Part shown: in pieces, positions 1-7,495 of the stretch | How positions within the stretch are numbered: position 1 is the stretch's first letter | How the letters are laid out: each line of letters begins with the position of its first letter | Source of the DNA: Bodo saltans | Taxonomy: Eukaryota; Euglenozoa; Kinetoplastea; Eubodonida; Bodonidae | Assembly (NCBI GenBank): GCA_001460835.1 | Contig: CYKH01000290.1 | Location: 1 to 21,292, forward strand | Direction of reading: 5' to 3' | DNA: 21,292 nucleotides | The notes under the pieces: generated by a model | What the model saw: the letters and a program-made list of their open reading frames with translations, nothing else | Database searches by the model: none | What the model was told of the DNA's origin: nothing | Made by a program: the position numbers and the translations under genes

Positions 1-159
1 TATAGGAGCTGTCGTCGACCGAACCGCTCTTGCACGACATACCGTCGTGAGGCGTGGGACTCGGGCCACCCATTGTAAAGAGAAGGATATATAGGAGCTG
101 TCGTCGACCGAACCGCTCTTGCACGACATACCGTCGTGAGGCGTGGGACTCGGGCCACC
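1..159 (+). repeat. Two 70-bp direct repeats with 19-bp spacer at the element's 5' side
   Basis: Positions 1-70 and 90-159 are identical by eye (period 89 bp). Each unit holds a 6-bp hairpin, CACGAC/GTCGTG around a 5-nt loop (33-49 and 122-138), and a GUGG/CCAC hairpin further 3' (54-69). An outer pairing AGGAGC with GCTCTT is also possible. The spacer ends in a TATATA run (about 86-91) that could serve as a TATA-like box for the second unit. Repeated 5' units could be promoter repeats, part of the terminal repeat of a YR element, or a structured (possibly self-cleaving) RNA; none of these is shown. More units may lie upstream of the window. Confidence 0.75.
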
Positions 160-174
160 TATCAACCAGCGAGC

Positions 175-208
175 GAGGTGCGAGCGGCAGAAAAACTGCG
201 GCGACCTC
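175..208 (+). other. Predicted kink-turn RNA hairpin 1 in the 5' leader
   Basis: The sequence folds as a C-helix GAGG (175-178)/CCTC (205-208), a 3-nt bulge TGC (179-181), tandem G.A pairs from GA (182-183) opposite GA (203-204), and an NC-helix GCGGCAG (184-190)/CTGCGGC (196-202) with one G.G mismatch, closed by an AAAAA loop. This is the kink-turn layout: 3-nt loop on one strand, two sheared G.A pairs, helices on both sides. Kink-turns are bound by L7Ae/15.5K-type proteins. A role in this element (translation, packaging or localisation of the RNA) is inference. Confidence 0.6.
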
Positions 209-211
209 TGT

Positions 212-253
212 GTAGGTGCGAGCAGGTAACCTAAAAGGTTACGGCGACCATAC
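212..253 (+). other. Predicted kink-turn RNA hairpin 2 in the 5' leader
   Basis: This second hairpin lies three bases after the first and has the same core but different helices. The C-helix is GTAGG (212-216) with CC (248-249) and TAC (251-253), A250 bulged. The bulge is again TGC (217-219), followed by GA (220-221) opposite GA (246-247). The NC-helix is GCAGGTAACC (222-231)/GGTTACGGC (237-245), with an A.G mismatch and one bulged G, and a TAAAA loop. Core bases are kept while the helices differ and still pair, which supports a selected RNA structure over a simple duplication. Confidence 0.6.
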
Positions 254-397
254 CGCTTGGTTGTATCCGTTCTCTGTTCTCTGTTCTCTGTGCTGCTGGT
301 TTTGGTTTCCCCTCAAGAGAGGGTACTCACAGGGTTCGCCGCGTGAAGGCAACCAGGCAGACTTTGAACCCCAGATGAAGAAATAACTCTGACTCAG
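254..397 (+). promoter_or_regulatory. Pyrimidine-rich leader with candidate splice acceptors
   Basis: Three tandem TCTCTGT heptamers (271-291) sit in a pyrimidine-rich stretch that continues to TTTCCCCTCAAG near 316. AG dinucleotides follow near 316, at 396-397 and at 417-418, the last two just before or inside the open part of ORF1. Such a tract is what a cis- or trans-splice acceptor needs, but no matching donor and upstream ATG exon can be seen in the window. The first ATG anywhere in the leader is at 375 and is followed at once by in-frame stops (384, 390). Confidence 0.3.
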
Positions 398-749
398 ACC
401 ATCTCACACGTGCTTCAGCTCCTTCAAGAACCCCAAGGATTCATCCATCATCGACACCACCCAGATCGAGCAAGCTTTCCAGCAGGTCTTCGAGCACACA
501 ACATGGCTCAACAATCAAGTAGTGCAGCTGCAGCAGGAGAAAGTTCCTCTCGAGAAACTTGCCGCATCCGTCCGTGAAGGCCTTGGGAAGATCAAGAGCC
601 AGGTAGGCCGCGCTCAACGCCTTGCCGTCCCCCAACCTTCCTACCGACCTCGGTCCCCTTCGCGCACCTCCGCCCCACGACGCGCATCCTCTGCGACTAC
701 TCGCTACCGTCGTCCCCGCGGTGGTGAAACCTCGGAGTCAAATTTTTAG
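393..749 (+). CDS. ORF1, Gag-like RNA-binding protein (118 codons, no ATG)
   Basis: This frame is open from just after a TGA at 390 to the TAG at 747-749. It lacks an ATG; the in-frame ATG at 375 is cut off by TAA (384) and TGA (390). Residues about 20-72 are rich in Glu, Gln, Leu and Val in a coiled-coil-like pattern (for example NNQVVQLQQEKVPLEKL). Residues about 82-112 are rich in Arg, Pro, Ser and Tyr, typical of a disordered nucleic-acid-binding tail. No zinc knuckle is present. Position before Pol and the basic tail suggest Gag; VIPER ORF1 is likewise small. Expression would need splicing, a non-AUG start or an exon outside the window; alternatively the 5' end is damaged. The frame ends at a slippery site that links it to ORF2. 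Confidence 0.6.
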   Translation, partial: LRPSHTCFSSFKNPKDSSIIDTTQIEQAFQQVFEHTTWLNNQVVQLQQEKVPLEKLAASVREGLGKIKSQVGRAQRLAVPQPSYRPRSPSRTSAPRRASSATTRYRRPRGGETSESNF

Positions 750-775
750 CAAGTCCTGTCAGCATCCACCAGGAC
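740..775 (+). promoter_or_regulatory. -1 programmed ribosomal frameshift site (slippery heptamer plus stem-loop)
   Basis: Read in the ORF1 frame, the sequence is TCA AAT TTT TAG. The heptamer A AAT TTT (740-746) fits X XXY YYZ with X=A, Y=T, Z=T. Slipping back one base lets both tRNAs re-pair and continue at TTA (746) in the ORF2 frame, which is open from 728 on. A perfect 6-bp stem GTCCTG (753-758)/CAGGAC (770-775) with an 11-nt loop begins six bases downstream, the usual spacing. No clear pseudoknot partner for the loop was found. Heptamer, frame offset, adjacent stop, spacing and stem all agree. Confidence 0.8.
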
Positions 776-3700
776 GTTAATCAAAAAGTGATCAATCGAG
801 CATCGATCCCGCGTGTAGCATCGGCATGGCCAGCGGCACGTCTGGGTCCAGCGGCGTCGATTGGTCAGCAGCACTCGCACTCCCGCTCTCGCCCGGCTCT
901 CGACTCCGACTCCCGCGCACCACCAGACGCTTCCCCAGCAGCGCCCCCTCACGCAGGCGACGCACCTGGCTGCCTCTCCTCCGACGAGATCGACTTGATC
1001 CTCGGCACACACACCCTTCTCCCAGCTAATGCCTTCTGGCGACTTCACCAAGGCACGCTCGACCTCGAACACATCCGTCGTCGACTCCAGACCAACGGAT
1101 TCACCGTACTTCACACTCGGCACCACTGGCTTCTTCTGCGCATCTCTGGCACCCACATGCATGCCTACGACTCCGCGCAATCGAACCCTGTCGCCCGGGA
1201 CCTACACGTTCTTAGCCGCCAGCTTGGCATGACAGCGATGACACTTCACCCCTGTCCACAGCAGCTTCGTGGCACCAACGAATGCGGCCTCTTCACCATT
1301 TTGAACGGCCTGCTTCTTCTCCATGGTCGCGACATCCCGCCCCGCACTGACCGCGTCTCCTTAGCAGCGCTTCGTGCGGTCTTTCCCGACCCCGCTGAGA
1401 TCCTCCGACTCGGTTGCTCAGCCTACAAAATTGACGCCCCCACCACCATCGGCTGGCGTCATCAACCCTACGCGACTGGCGGCACCTCCCCAGTCGCGCT
1501 CAGTCATGACACCACTGTCCGCTCAGAAGCTCTCGACCGCCCCACACCCCCAACGCATCCCGCATACAGGCACGCCCCCTACGGTGGTGCTCGTCTCGGG
1601 TCGCCCCAACCGAGCCAACTTCGACCCGGCGGAATAGCGAACCCGATAAACGTTGACGAAACACTCACAAGCAGCGACGACCACACCTCGGTGGACACGG
1701 CCCCGGGACCACACCTGGACGTGGTCGGGACCACACCGGCGCCAGCGCACGCAGTGCATCGCGTTGCAATACTCGGATACTCCGCGCAGGTCCAGCCCGT
1801 CCAAACGAGCACCCCGACGGTCGCACAGCAACGATTGTCGACAACCGCTACATCCCACGGGACACTCACGGAGACACGGTTAGAAGACACGACCACACGC
1901 GACGACGCGCTGTCTGAGCTGACGATTGCAGAGGAGCGATACGCCAACGCCCTGCGAGTCGCGGCCCACCACGACGGCCTTCAAGGGAGTGACCTGGATC
2001 ACCTCATCGCGATGGCCAAAGCCGAGGGTACGAATGACGTCAGTGTTCTCTCTGTGGTAGGGCGCCGCCCAGTACACCTTACACGCAACTATCTAAAACC
2101 AATTCACGTGGGTGCTAGCGACAGCGGGCATTACTTTTTACTCTACGTGGACAAACGCGGAGTGACCTACGTGTTCAATTCGATGCCCTCATTCCGCCCG
2201 CACGAGTCCCTTGAGGCGATCCGGACAATAACCGGATCGGACCCGAGCCGGGCGATAGACATTGGCCCACAGGGCACTGAGGAATGTGGATTCTGCGTCG
2301 TCAATGCTGCACGTGAGCTCCTGGGCGCAACATTCATGCTACGGGCCCCACCGGGTCACCTACGCGCCCGTTATGCGCCGGACCTCGTACAAGCCCGGCT
2401 CACCGACCTTGAGGCAGCACGTGCCGCCGTCGCATTGCTTGCCTCGCAAACTTTACACGATGAGCAACGCCCCGCCATCATTGCATCCGCGACTCCCGCA
2501 CTTCCTGCAATGGTCGACAGCCGGTTCGAGTCCATCCTCAAGACCTTAACCACCGGTCAGCGCATCCGTTGCGACTTCCGCGAGCGCACGGACATCGATG
2601 GTACCTCGCACGATATCCTTTCTTGGACAGGCAACGTCACCAAACCATGGAACCGATCTCGCCGCTGTGTCGAAGTTCTTTGGGATTCGGGCTTACCGTG
2701 CTTCTCCGGTCGGCGTCGAGCTGCACTTCCCGAAGCCGACCTTCCAGACCCTCTCTGGGAATACATCGCGCTCACGGCCGACGTCGCCCCCGATACACCC
2801 TCTCAACAGATCCCAGCGTCACTACCCGCGGCACCGCCAGCTCTGCCAGCTCCCACGTCCCCGCCTGTCTGTGTCGCCCCTGTCGCACCTAGAGATTCTC
2901 TGTTACCTACGGTACGGCACACGTCCACACAACCGCCACCTCATTTCAAGGATTGGTGGCTCACCCCGCATGCTTCGGTTCGCAGCATGCTTCAGAAAGC
3001 GGCTTCCAAAGCCAACGCGCTCGTCTGTATTACCATCCTACCGGACGCCGGCACACGGCACGACGATGACATCGCCATTACAGTCATAGGACGAGCTCGC
3101 GTCGAAGGATCCGACACCCTGCTGCAAATAACACACCAGAGGTGCGCGTCATGCGGCTGCTTTGGCCAAGCCGATATGCTGGACAACGCTAAACCTCTTC
3201 TCATCCCTATGCCCGCATCCCACTGCACTTATTATTCGGCCCGCGTTATTGATTCCCTGCCTCCATCCGAATGCAGCTGCCAAGCAGACGACGCCCTCGA
3301 CTGCGAAACCTCCCATGGAGTAGCCTCCGCGGACTTTATCAGAGAACTGGCGCCAGATGCCTCTCTCGGCTTTTCCACCAAGGACAACTTGCGAGGCGAA
3401 GTCTGCGCACGATGGTTCATCCACCATCAGAAACCTGCTTTCGTACACACTCTTGCTTGGAAGCAACTTCATCCCAGTACTCGTGCAGGGCATATCCGGT
3501 GGCTCAACAGGCTTAAAGAGATGCCTAGACGCTACCACACAGCACCTCTAGGTAGTGCCGCCGTGCAGTTGGTTCTCGAAGAGGCACGTGACAACCACTG
3601 GACCTCATGGTCCACAATCGCCTCAGCTCTTTCGACAATCGCATCGGCGCTACGACACCTTCCGCAATACACGTCGAACACACAAGCCATCGATCTCAGC

Positions 3701-6382
3701 ACAGACGTCTCATTTGCCTCTGCCGCAAAAAGAGCACAGCATCTTGCACGAGTTACGAAAGGTCACACCCAAGCGGAAGCACTCACCGTTGAGCAATACG
3801 ACGCAGCGTTATCAGCATGCAAGCAACCAGCCGTTCGACTCTTCTTGATCCTGGCATGGGCGTTCGCCGGCAGAGCAGGCGATATCCGCCAAATACGCGG
3901 GCACGACGTTAGCCTCAAGGAACCCCCTATAGGTTCGAGACAGATGCTCTCGGTCACATTCAGGCGAGGCAAAGGAGCCGCTTTCTGGGGGCCCTACACC
4001 ATAGCTACTATGGTTGACACATCCACCATGAAGGCCCTCCTCGACCATATTAGAGAACGCGGCAAAATAGTTGATCTCTTCACCGACGCTGAACAACGTA
4101 CTCTCAGCGGATTCATCCGTCAAGCCGGCGGCCATGACTTACGCAGCATACGCAGAGGCCGCCTTCAACATCTGGCAAATCGCGGGGCCTCCACCGAGGA
4201 ACTGCGACTGCTAAGCGGCCACAAACGCACAGATACTTTGCTCAGATACTTAGGCTGGGGTCTCTTCTCGTCGGATAGCAAATCAGCCGCAGAACGCCGG
4301 GACGTCCTCGACCTTCCCACGTCCCAGAACCCCACCGGAGGCGGATCAGAGGCGGACCCCCTCGCACCAGCACCACGCAAAATGGGCAAATACTCTGGCT
4401 ACTGCGGCTCACAAGGACGTCGAACACGAGCTCCTCCAGTCCCGTTCCGCACCCCCAAGTCGGAAGACCTGGGCATCACCCACGCGGACGCGGCTAACTG
4501 GCCCCTCAAAGCCAAGGACATTGCCACACTCGACTGGACTCGTGTCTCGCACGCCCTCGGCAGCAGCGCCAAAAGCAACGCCGCCCTCGGCAACCATCTC
4601 ATTCCCGCATCAGATTGGACACGCATCGACGACGCTCTCACGAATATACAAAAATGGTGCAGCGACGCGCCCCTTCGCGAGCACTCAGATGGACGGACTT
4701 TCGACGTTACGGAAATTCCCCATACCAAGATCTCACGAAAGGACTTCGACGTTCTGATGGGGAGCAAGAAGACCACACCTCTCCGTCCGTCCGACGTCAT
4801 TCGAGGGTGGTGCAACGGGTATCTCATACCCCAGCCCAAACGAGCGCAACGCAGACCCGTGTGGGAGCCGTGCGCCAACCGCTGGGAGCTGGCCGACAAG
4901 CCGGAAGCCTCCTACCCATCGCGTCGCGTACGGCGCTACCTTCGACGTCACAAGCTGGTTATGGATTTCGACTTCTCCCAATTCTTTGACCAGTTCCCGC
5001 TCAGCATCGCCTCTCAGGAGTTCTACGTATGCAAATATCTTATAGACGACGGCTCTACGGAGCTGGTAAAACTCACACGACTACCGATGGGAGTCACCTT
5101 CGCGCCGGCCATCGCCCAGACCCTTACGGACGTCCTCATCGCCCCCCTCCTCCAAATCCCCGACATCCGTGTATTCACTATGATCGATAACGTTCGCATC
5201 GCGGCCGCATCCACACCAGCCCTAAAGCACGCCGTCCATCTTTTCCTCGACAGGTGCCGCGCTGCAGGTGTCATCCTCAACGAGCAAGAAGACACGGCAG
5301 GCAACTCCATCGCGATCGACGTCACCGACGACAAGGCTCTCGAACAGTGGGCCCGCACGCCAAAGATCTTCCTGGGAGAGTTACTTAACCCAGTGTCAGG
5401 GAGCATAAAAAACGCACCCAAGAACTTGCAGAAGCTCCTGGCCGCGTGGCTCCGTATCAGCTCCGCGGGTCTACCCGCGACACCCCAAGCGGCCACATCC
5501 TCGACGTCACCGCGTACGGCGAACACCTCTCCGGTCACACTACGTCATCTTATCTCCGTGATATCCCTCATCTTCTGGATGATCCACACACACGACGTTC
5601 ACTTATCGTCGGTTCACTCGCTCCTTCAGAGCTACAGCAAGCTCTGCACACGCGCATCAATCACAGGCTACGACTCGCTCGTCGAATACCTAGACCCCAA
5701 CCTGGCGCACACCATTCGCGAGTGGGTCGACAAGCTACGCGTATTAGACGACGAGGCAAGCCCGGGGTCCCCCATACCCGTCGAACCCGCTCCACCTAAC
5801 CTGACAGACGACCACTATGACATCGTCATCAATTCGGACGCTTGCCGCCTCGGCTGGGCGGCCTTTGTCACTCGGCGTCTCGCCGGAGAACAATACCTCC
5901 TCAAGCAGCGTTGGCGCGCCGGTTCCCTCACACGATTCGACCTCAGCACAGTATCAGAACCCGTCGCACTGGTCCGCGCTCTGTGCTGGGTTCGCGAGCA
6001 ACCCTGGTACACTCAATCGCTTCGCGTCCTCTGCATCACAGACCACGCCGCGCTTGCCACCGGCCAACGACGTTGGTGGGACCAGCAATCTGGGTTCTCT
6101 CTGAACCCTTACCTGAATGAGGCCTTTCGCCTCATCAATGAGATGGATGCAATTGTCTGTTTCATCGACGGTAGTTTAAACCCCGCAGACTCGCCCTCGC
6201 GCAGCTCGACGTTAGGCGTTTGTGGGGCGCCCCTCACCGCCACCATGTGCACTGGCCAAGCCCACTTGGTCCCGCCGCTGGCCATGCTAGACTACCCACT
6301 CCCGCTCGCCTCGTCCGCAGATGGGGCTCGGCTAGGGCGATGGTCTTCATCGACAATTACAATGCCCAAGATGATGGGCTAA
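746..6382 (+). CDS. ORF2, Pol polyprotein: two Ulp1-like proteases, tyrosine recombinase, RT, RNase H
   Basis: The frame is open from 728 to TAA at 6380-6382. Its first in-frame ATG (1157) lies inside the first protease, so entry by -1 frameshift at 746 is likely. Residues are counted from the GTG codon at 788. Residues 80-180: C48/adenain-like protease with H113, D128, Q159 and C166 (NECGLF). Residues 415-515: second such domain with H448, N464, Q495 and C500 (EECGF). Residues 577-660: Tudor/SH3-like pattern (WTGNV, VEVLWDSG, LPEADL). Residues 786-831: Cys cluster (CASCGC, SECSC). Residues 865-1170: tyrosine recombinase with R1029, K1062, H1116-x-x-R1119, H1145 and Y1154, all present. Residues 1385-1500: RT with D1395 (DFSQFFDQFP), LPMGVTFAP and MIDN (D1467), where YxDD is usual. 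Residues 1678-1806: RNase H with D1684, E1724, D1752 and D1801. No frameshift or stop interrupts it, so it is young or active. The N464 and IDN changes are the only atypical catalytic positions. Confidence 0.93.
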   Translation, partial: LASPVSIHQDVNQKVINRASIPRVASAWPAARLGPAASIGQQHSHSRSRPALDSDSRAPPDASPAAPPHAGDAPGCLSSDEIDLILGTHTLLPANAFWRLHQGTLDLEHIRRRLQTNGFTVLHTRHHWLLLRISGTHMHAYDSAQSNPVARDLHVLSRQLGMTAMTLHPCPQQLRGTNECGLFTILNGLLLLHGRDIPPRTDRVSLAALRAVFPDPAEILRLGCSAYKIDAPTTIGWRHQPYATGGTSPVALSHDTTVRSEALDRPTPPTHPAYRHAPYGGARLGSPQPSQLRPGGIANPINVDETLTSSDDHTSVDTAPGPHLDVVGTTPAPAHAVHRVAILGYSAQVQPVQTSTPTVAQQRLSTTATSHGTLTETRLEDTTTRDDALSELTIAEERYANALRVAAHHDGLQGSDLDHLIAMAKAEGTNDVSVLSVVGRRPVHLTRNYLKPIHVGASDSGHYFLLYVDKRGVTYVFNSMPSFRPHESLEAIRTITGSDPSRAIDIGPQGTEECGFCVVNAARELLGATFMLRAPPGHLRARYAPDLVQARLTDLEAARAAVALLASQTLHDEQRPAIIASATPALPAMVDSRFESILKTLTTGQRIRCDFRERTDIDGTSHDILSWTGNVTKPWNRSRRCVEVLWDSGLPCFSGRRRAALPEADLPDPLWEYIALTADVAPDTPSQQIPASLPAAPPALPAPTSPPVCVAPVAPRDSLLPTVRHTSTQPPPHFKDWWLTPHASVRSMLQKAASKANALVCITILPDAGTRHDDDIAITVIGRARVEGSDTLLQITHQRCASCGCFGQADMLDNAKPLLIPMPASHCTYYSARVIDSLPPSECSCQADDALDCETSHGVASADFIRELAPDASLGFSTKDNLRGEVCARWFIHHQKPAFVHTLAWKQLHPSTRAGHIRWLNRLKEMPRRYHTAPLGSAAVQLVLEEARDNHWTSWSTIASALSTIASALRHLPQYTSNTQAIDLSTDVSFASAAKRAQHLARVTKGHTQAEALTVEQYDAALSACKQPAVRLFLILAWAFAGRAGDIRQIRGHDVSLKEPPIGSRQMLSVTFRRGKGAAFWGPYTIATMVDTSTMKALLDHIRERGKIVDLFTDAEQRTLSGFIRQAGGHDLRSIRRGRLQHLANRGASTEELRLLSGHKRTDTLLRYLGWGLFSSDSKSAAERRDVLDLPTSQNPTGGGSEADPLAPAPRKMGKYSGYCGSQGRRTRAPPVPFRTPKSEDLGITHADAANWPLKAKDIATLDWTRVSHALGSSAKSNAALGNHLIPASDWTRIDDALTNIQKWCSDAPLREHSDGRTFDVTEIPHTKISRKDFDVLMGSKKTTPLRPSDVIRGWCNGYLIPQPKRAQRRPVWEPCANRWELADKPEASYPSRRVRRYLRRHKLVMDFDFSQFFDQFPLSIASQEFYVCKYLIDDGSTELVKLTRLPMGVTFAPAIAQTLTDVLIAPLLQIPDIRVFTMIDNVRIAAASTPALKHAVHLFLDRCRAAGVILNEQEDTAGNSIAIDVTDDKALEQWARTPKIFLGELLNPVSGSIKNAPKNLQKLLAAWLRISSAGLPATPQAATSSTSPRTANTSPVTLRHLISVISLIFWMIHTHDVHLSSVHSLLQSYSKLCTRASITGYDSLVEYLDPNLAHTIREWVDKLRVLDDEASPGSPIPVEPAPPNLTDDHYDIVINSDACRLGWAAFVTRRLAGEQYLLKQRWRAGSLTRFDLSTVSEPVALVRALCWVREQPWYTQSLRVLCITDHAALATGQRRWWDQQSGFSLNPYLNEAFRLINEMDAIVCFIDGSLNPADSPSRSSTLGVCGAPLTATMCTGQAHLVPPLAMLDYPLPLASSADGARLGRWSSSTITMPKMMG

Positions 6383-6711
6383 CAACAGCAAGATTTGAAG
6401 CATCCAGAAACAAGAGTACGCGGGGGAAGGGATCCCCAAAATTCAAGACACGAGAAATACGAAACAAACTCGAGTAGCCGAATGCTACACCGCAACACAA
6501 AGGACTATTATCAATGTATCAACGATCGCGGGGGGTAGGGTTTTGCGCCTGTGCCGAATACCCTTTTCTTGTGTGAACCCCTCCTCCTCCGACGAAGATA
6601 TAGACATTTACCTTAGGTTCTGGTGGTGGAAGTTGTTTTTTCCCGCTTTTTGCTTGTTCTCTTTAAAGGAAAGCACAATGCTGGCACGTGGTGTGGTTTC
6701 GTGTTTTTTTT
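6383..6711 (+). other. Non-coding 3' region of the retrotransposon
   Basis: No ORF is present. Composition changes within this stretch from A/C-rich (to about 6500) to T/G-rich (from about 6590). A GGGGGG-TAGGG-TTTTG run lies near 6530. No AATAAA signal is visible and no copy of the 5' leader was found here. The 3' end of the element should lie in this interval. Confidence 0.45.
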
Positions 6712-7495
6712 AATGTGTACATGACTTCGGTGTGCTATCCTCTTTCCGCACTGAACCTGTAAGTGACAAGGGCTGCGACATGTTTGTTCATACGTTGGAA
6801 TCTTTGAATAAGTTTTTAGTTGTGCGTGCTACCCGCTGTACGCCGTGTCCATTTTTCCCTCGGTCGGGTTTAATGCCTCTGTGGTGCCAACGCGTTTCCA
6901 CTGCCGTGCAGTCGAGTTGGCCAGTTTCTCCTGTGAAATTCGCGGTGGGTATCTGAAAACCGACGCCTCAGATTCAAGTCGTTGCCGTCTCTTGACACCA
7001 GTGATTCACTCACAAATCGCAGCCATACGAATCAAGGTGATCTGCTGTGATGAAGGTTGCAGAATCAGAACACAATGAAATTTGCTGAACTGCTTCCGGC
7101 CACAGGCTGTTGTTCCACTTTTGACAAGAGGAACTGTTCTCGGACTATGAATGTTCCTCCTCTGCTTTTTCCTCTGATTATCTCCTTTGAAGCCACTTCA
7201 AAATTGTATTTCTCCGGTGGTGACACAAGCAAGCGTGCGGTCGCTTCCTTGTCTTGGCATTCATCCGTTGTCCTCCAAGAGTGCGTTCTCCCTGCAGGAG
7301 GAGGCCCGGATGCGGTGGCGGCGTAGACGGGCGCCCGCAAAGAATAAAAATCCGACGCACAGTGAGCAAATGTACGCATGCTTTTTATGAGCACTCACAC
7401 GCTTCGCTGATTTGCTCTGCCGCAAGCTGCAAAGATCCTATTTTCTCGAGTAAGAAACAATCCCCGGCAGGTCTGGGAGCAGCGCTTTACTGCAC
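6709..7495. repeat. Repeat family A, copy 1
   Basis: Positions 6709-6762 match 13955-14012, and about 7196-7495 match 14018-14545 with long near-identical blocks; the 430 bp between are missing from the 14.0-kb copy. Part of the middle (about 7110-7220) also matches the copy at 8.9 kb. On the - strand it contains a conserved reading frame (separate entry). Its left edge is the first sequence after the retrotransposon that is shared with another locus, so it marks an outer limit for the element's 3' end. Confidence 0.7.
7065..7394 (-). pseudogene. Family A coding remnant, unknown protein (about 109 codons)
   Basis: The - strand frame reads through THSWRTTDECQDKEAT, then LLVSPPEKYNFEV and GTFIVREQFLLSKVE to a stop at 7065. 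The 8.9-kb copy keeps QDKEATTRLLVSPLEKY and GTLIV-EQFLFSKVE, with gaps that keep the frame. The 14.0-kb copy keeps THSWRTTDECQDKEATTRL. Conserved frame across diverged copies shows this was protein-coding and under selection before decay. The family is not recognised. Surroundings suggest a retroelement protein (Gag region) rather than a host gene. The start is not assigned because the upstream frame is broken. Confidence 0.45.

Larger units (their letters stand above)
1..6711 (+). mobile_element. VIPER/TATE-like tyrosine-recombinase retrotransposon, near-complete coding region
   Basis: One transcription unit carries a Gag-like ORF1 and a Pol ORF2 with two cysteine proteases, a tyrosine recombinase (YR), reverse transcriptase (RT) and RNase H. 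Having YR upstream of RT is the order described for VIPER and TATE elements; DIRS, Ngaro and PAT elements carry YR after RT. No integrase of the DDE type and no LTRs are visible, as expected for the YR order. Boundaries are uncertain. The 5' limit may lie outside the window, since the window opens inside a direct repeat. The 3' limit lies between the ORF2 stop (6382) and 6709-6712, where sequence shared with another locus (13955) begins. The split direct repeats expected for this order (A1 ... B1 A2 B2) were searched for by eye between 1-780 and 6383-6720 and not found. All ORF2 catalytic motifs are present except for one RT substitution. Confidence 0.82.

Noticed and set aside
826-1029. ATG-started ORF overlapping the start of Pol
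   Set aside because: It is out of frame with the protease, has no motif, and is a GC-rich shadow frame.
6525-6545. Telomere-like GGGTAGGGTTTTG
   Set aside because: A single occurrence with no tandem repeat; not a telomere or telomeric insertion signature.
1-6711. LTR retrotransposon with integrase
   Set aside because: No integrase HHCC or DDE pattern and no matching termini; a full tyrosine recombinase is present instead.
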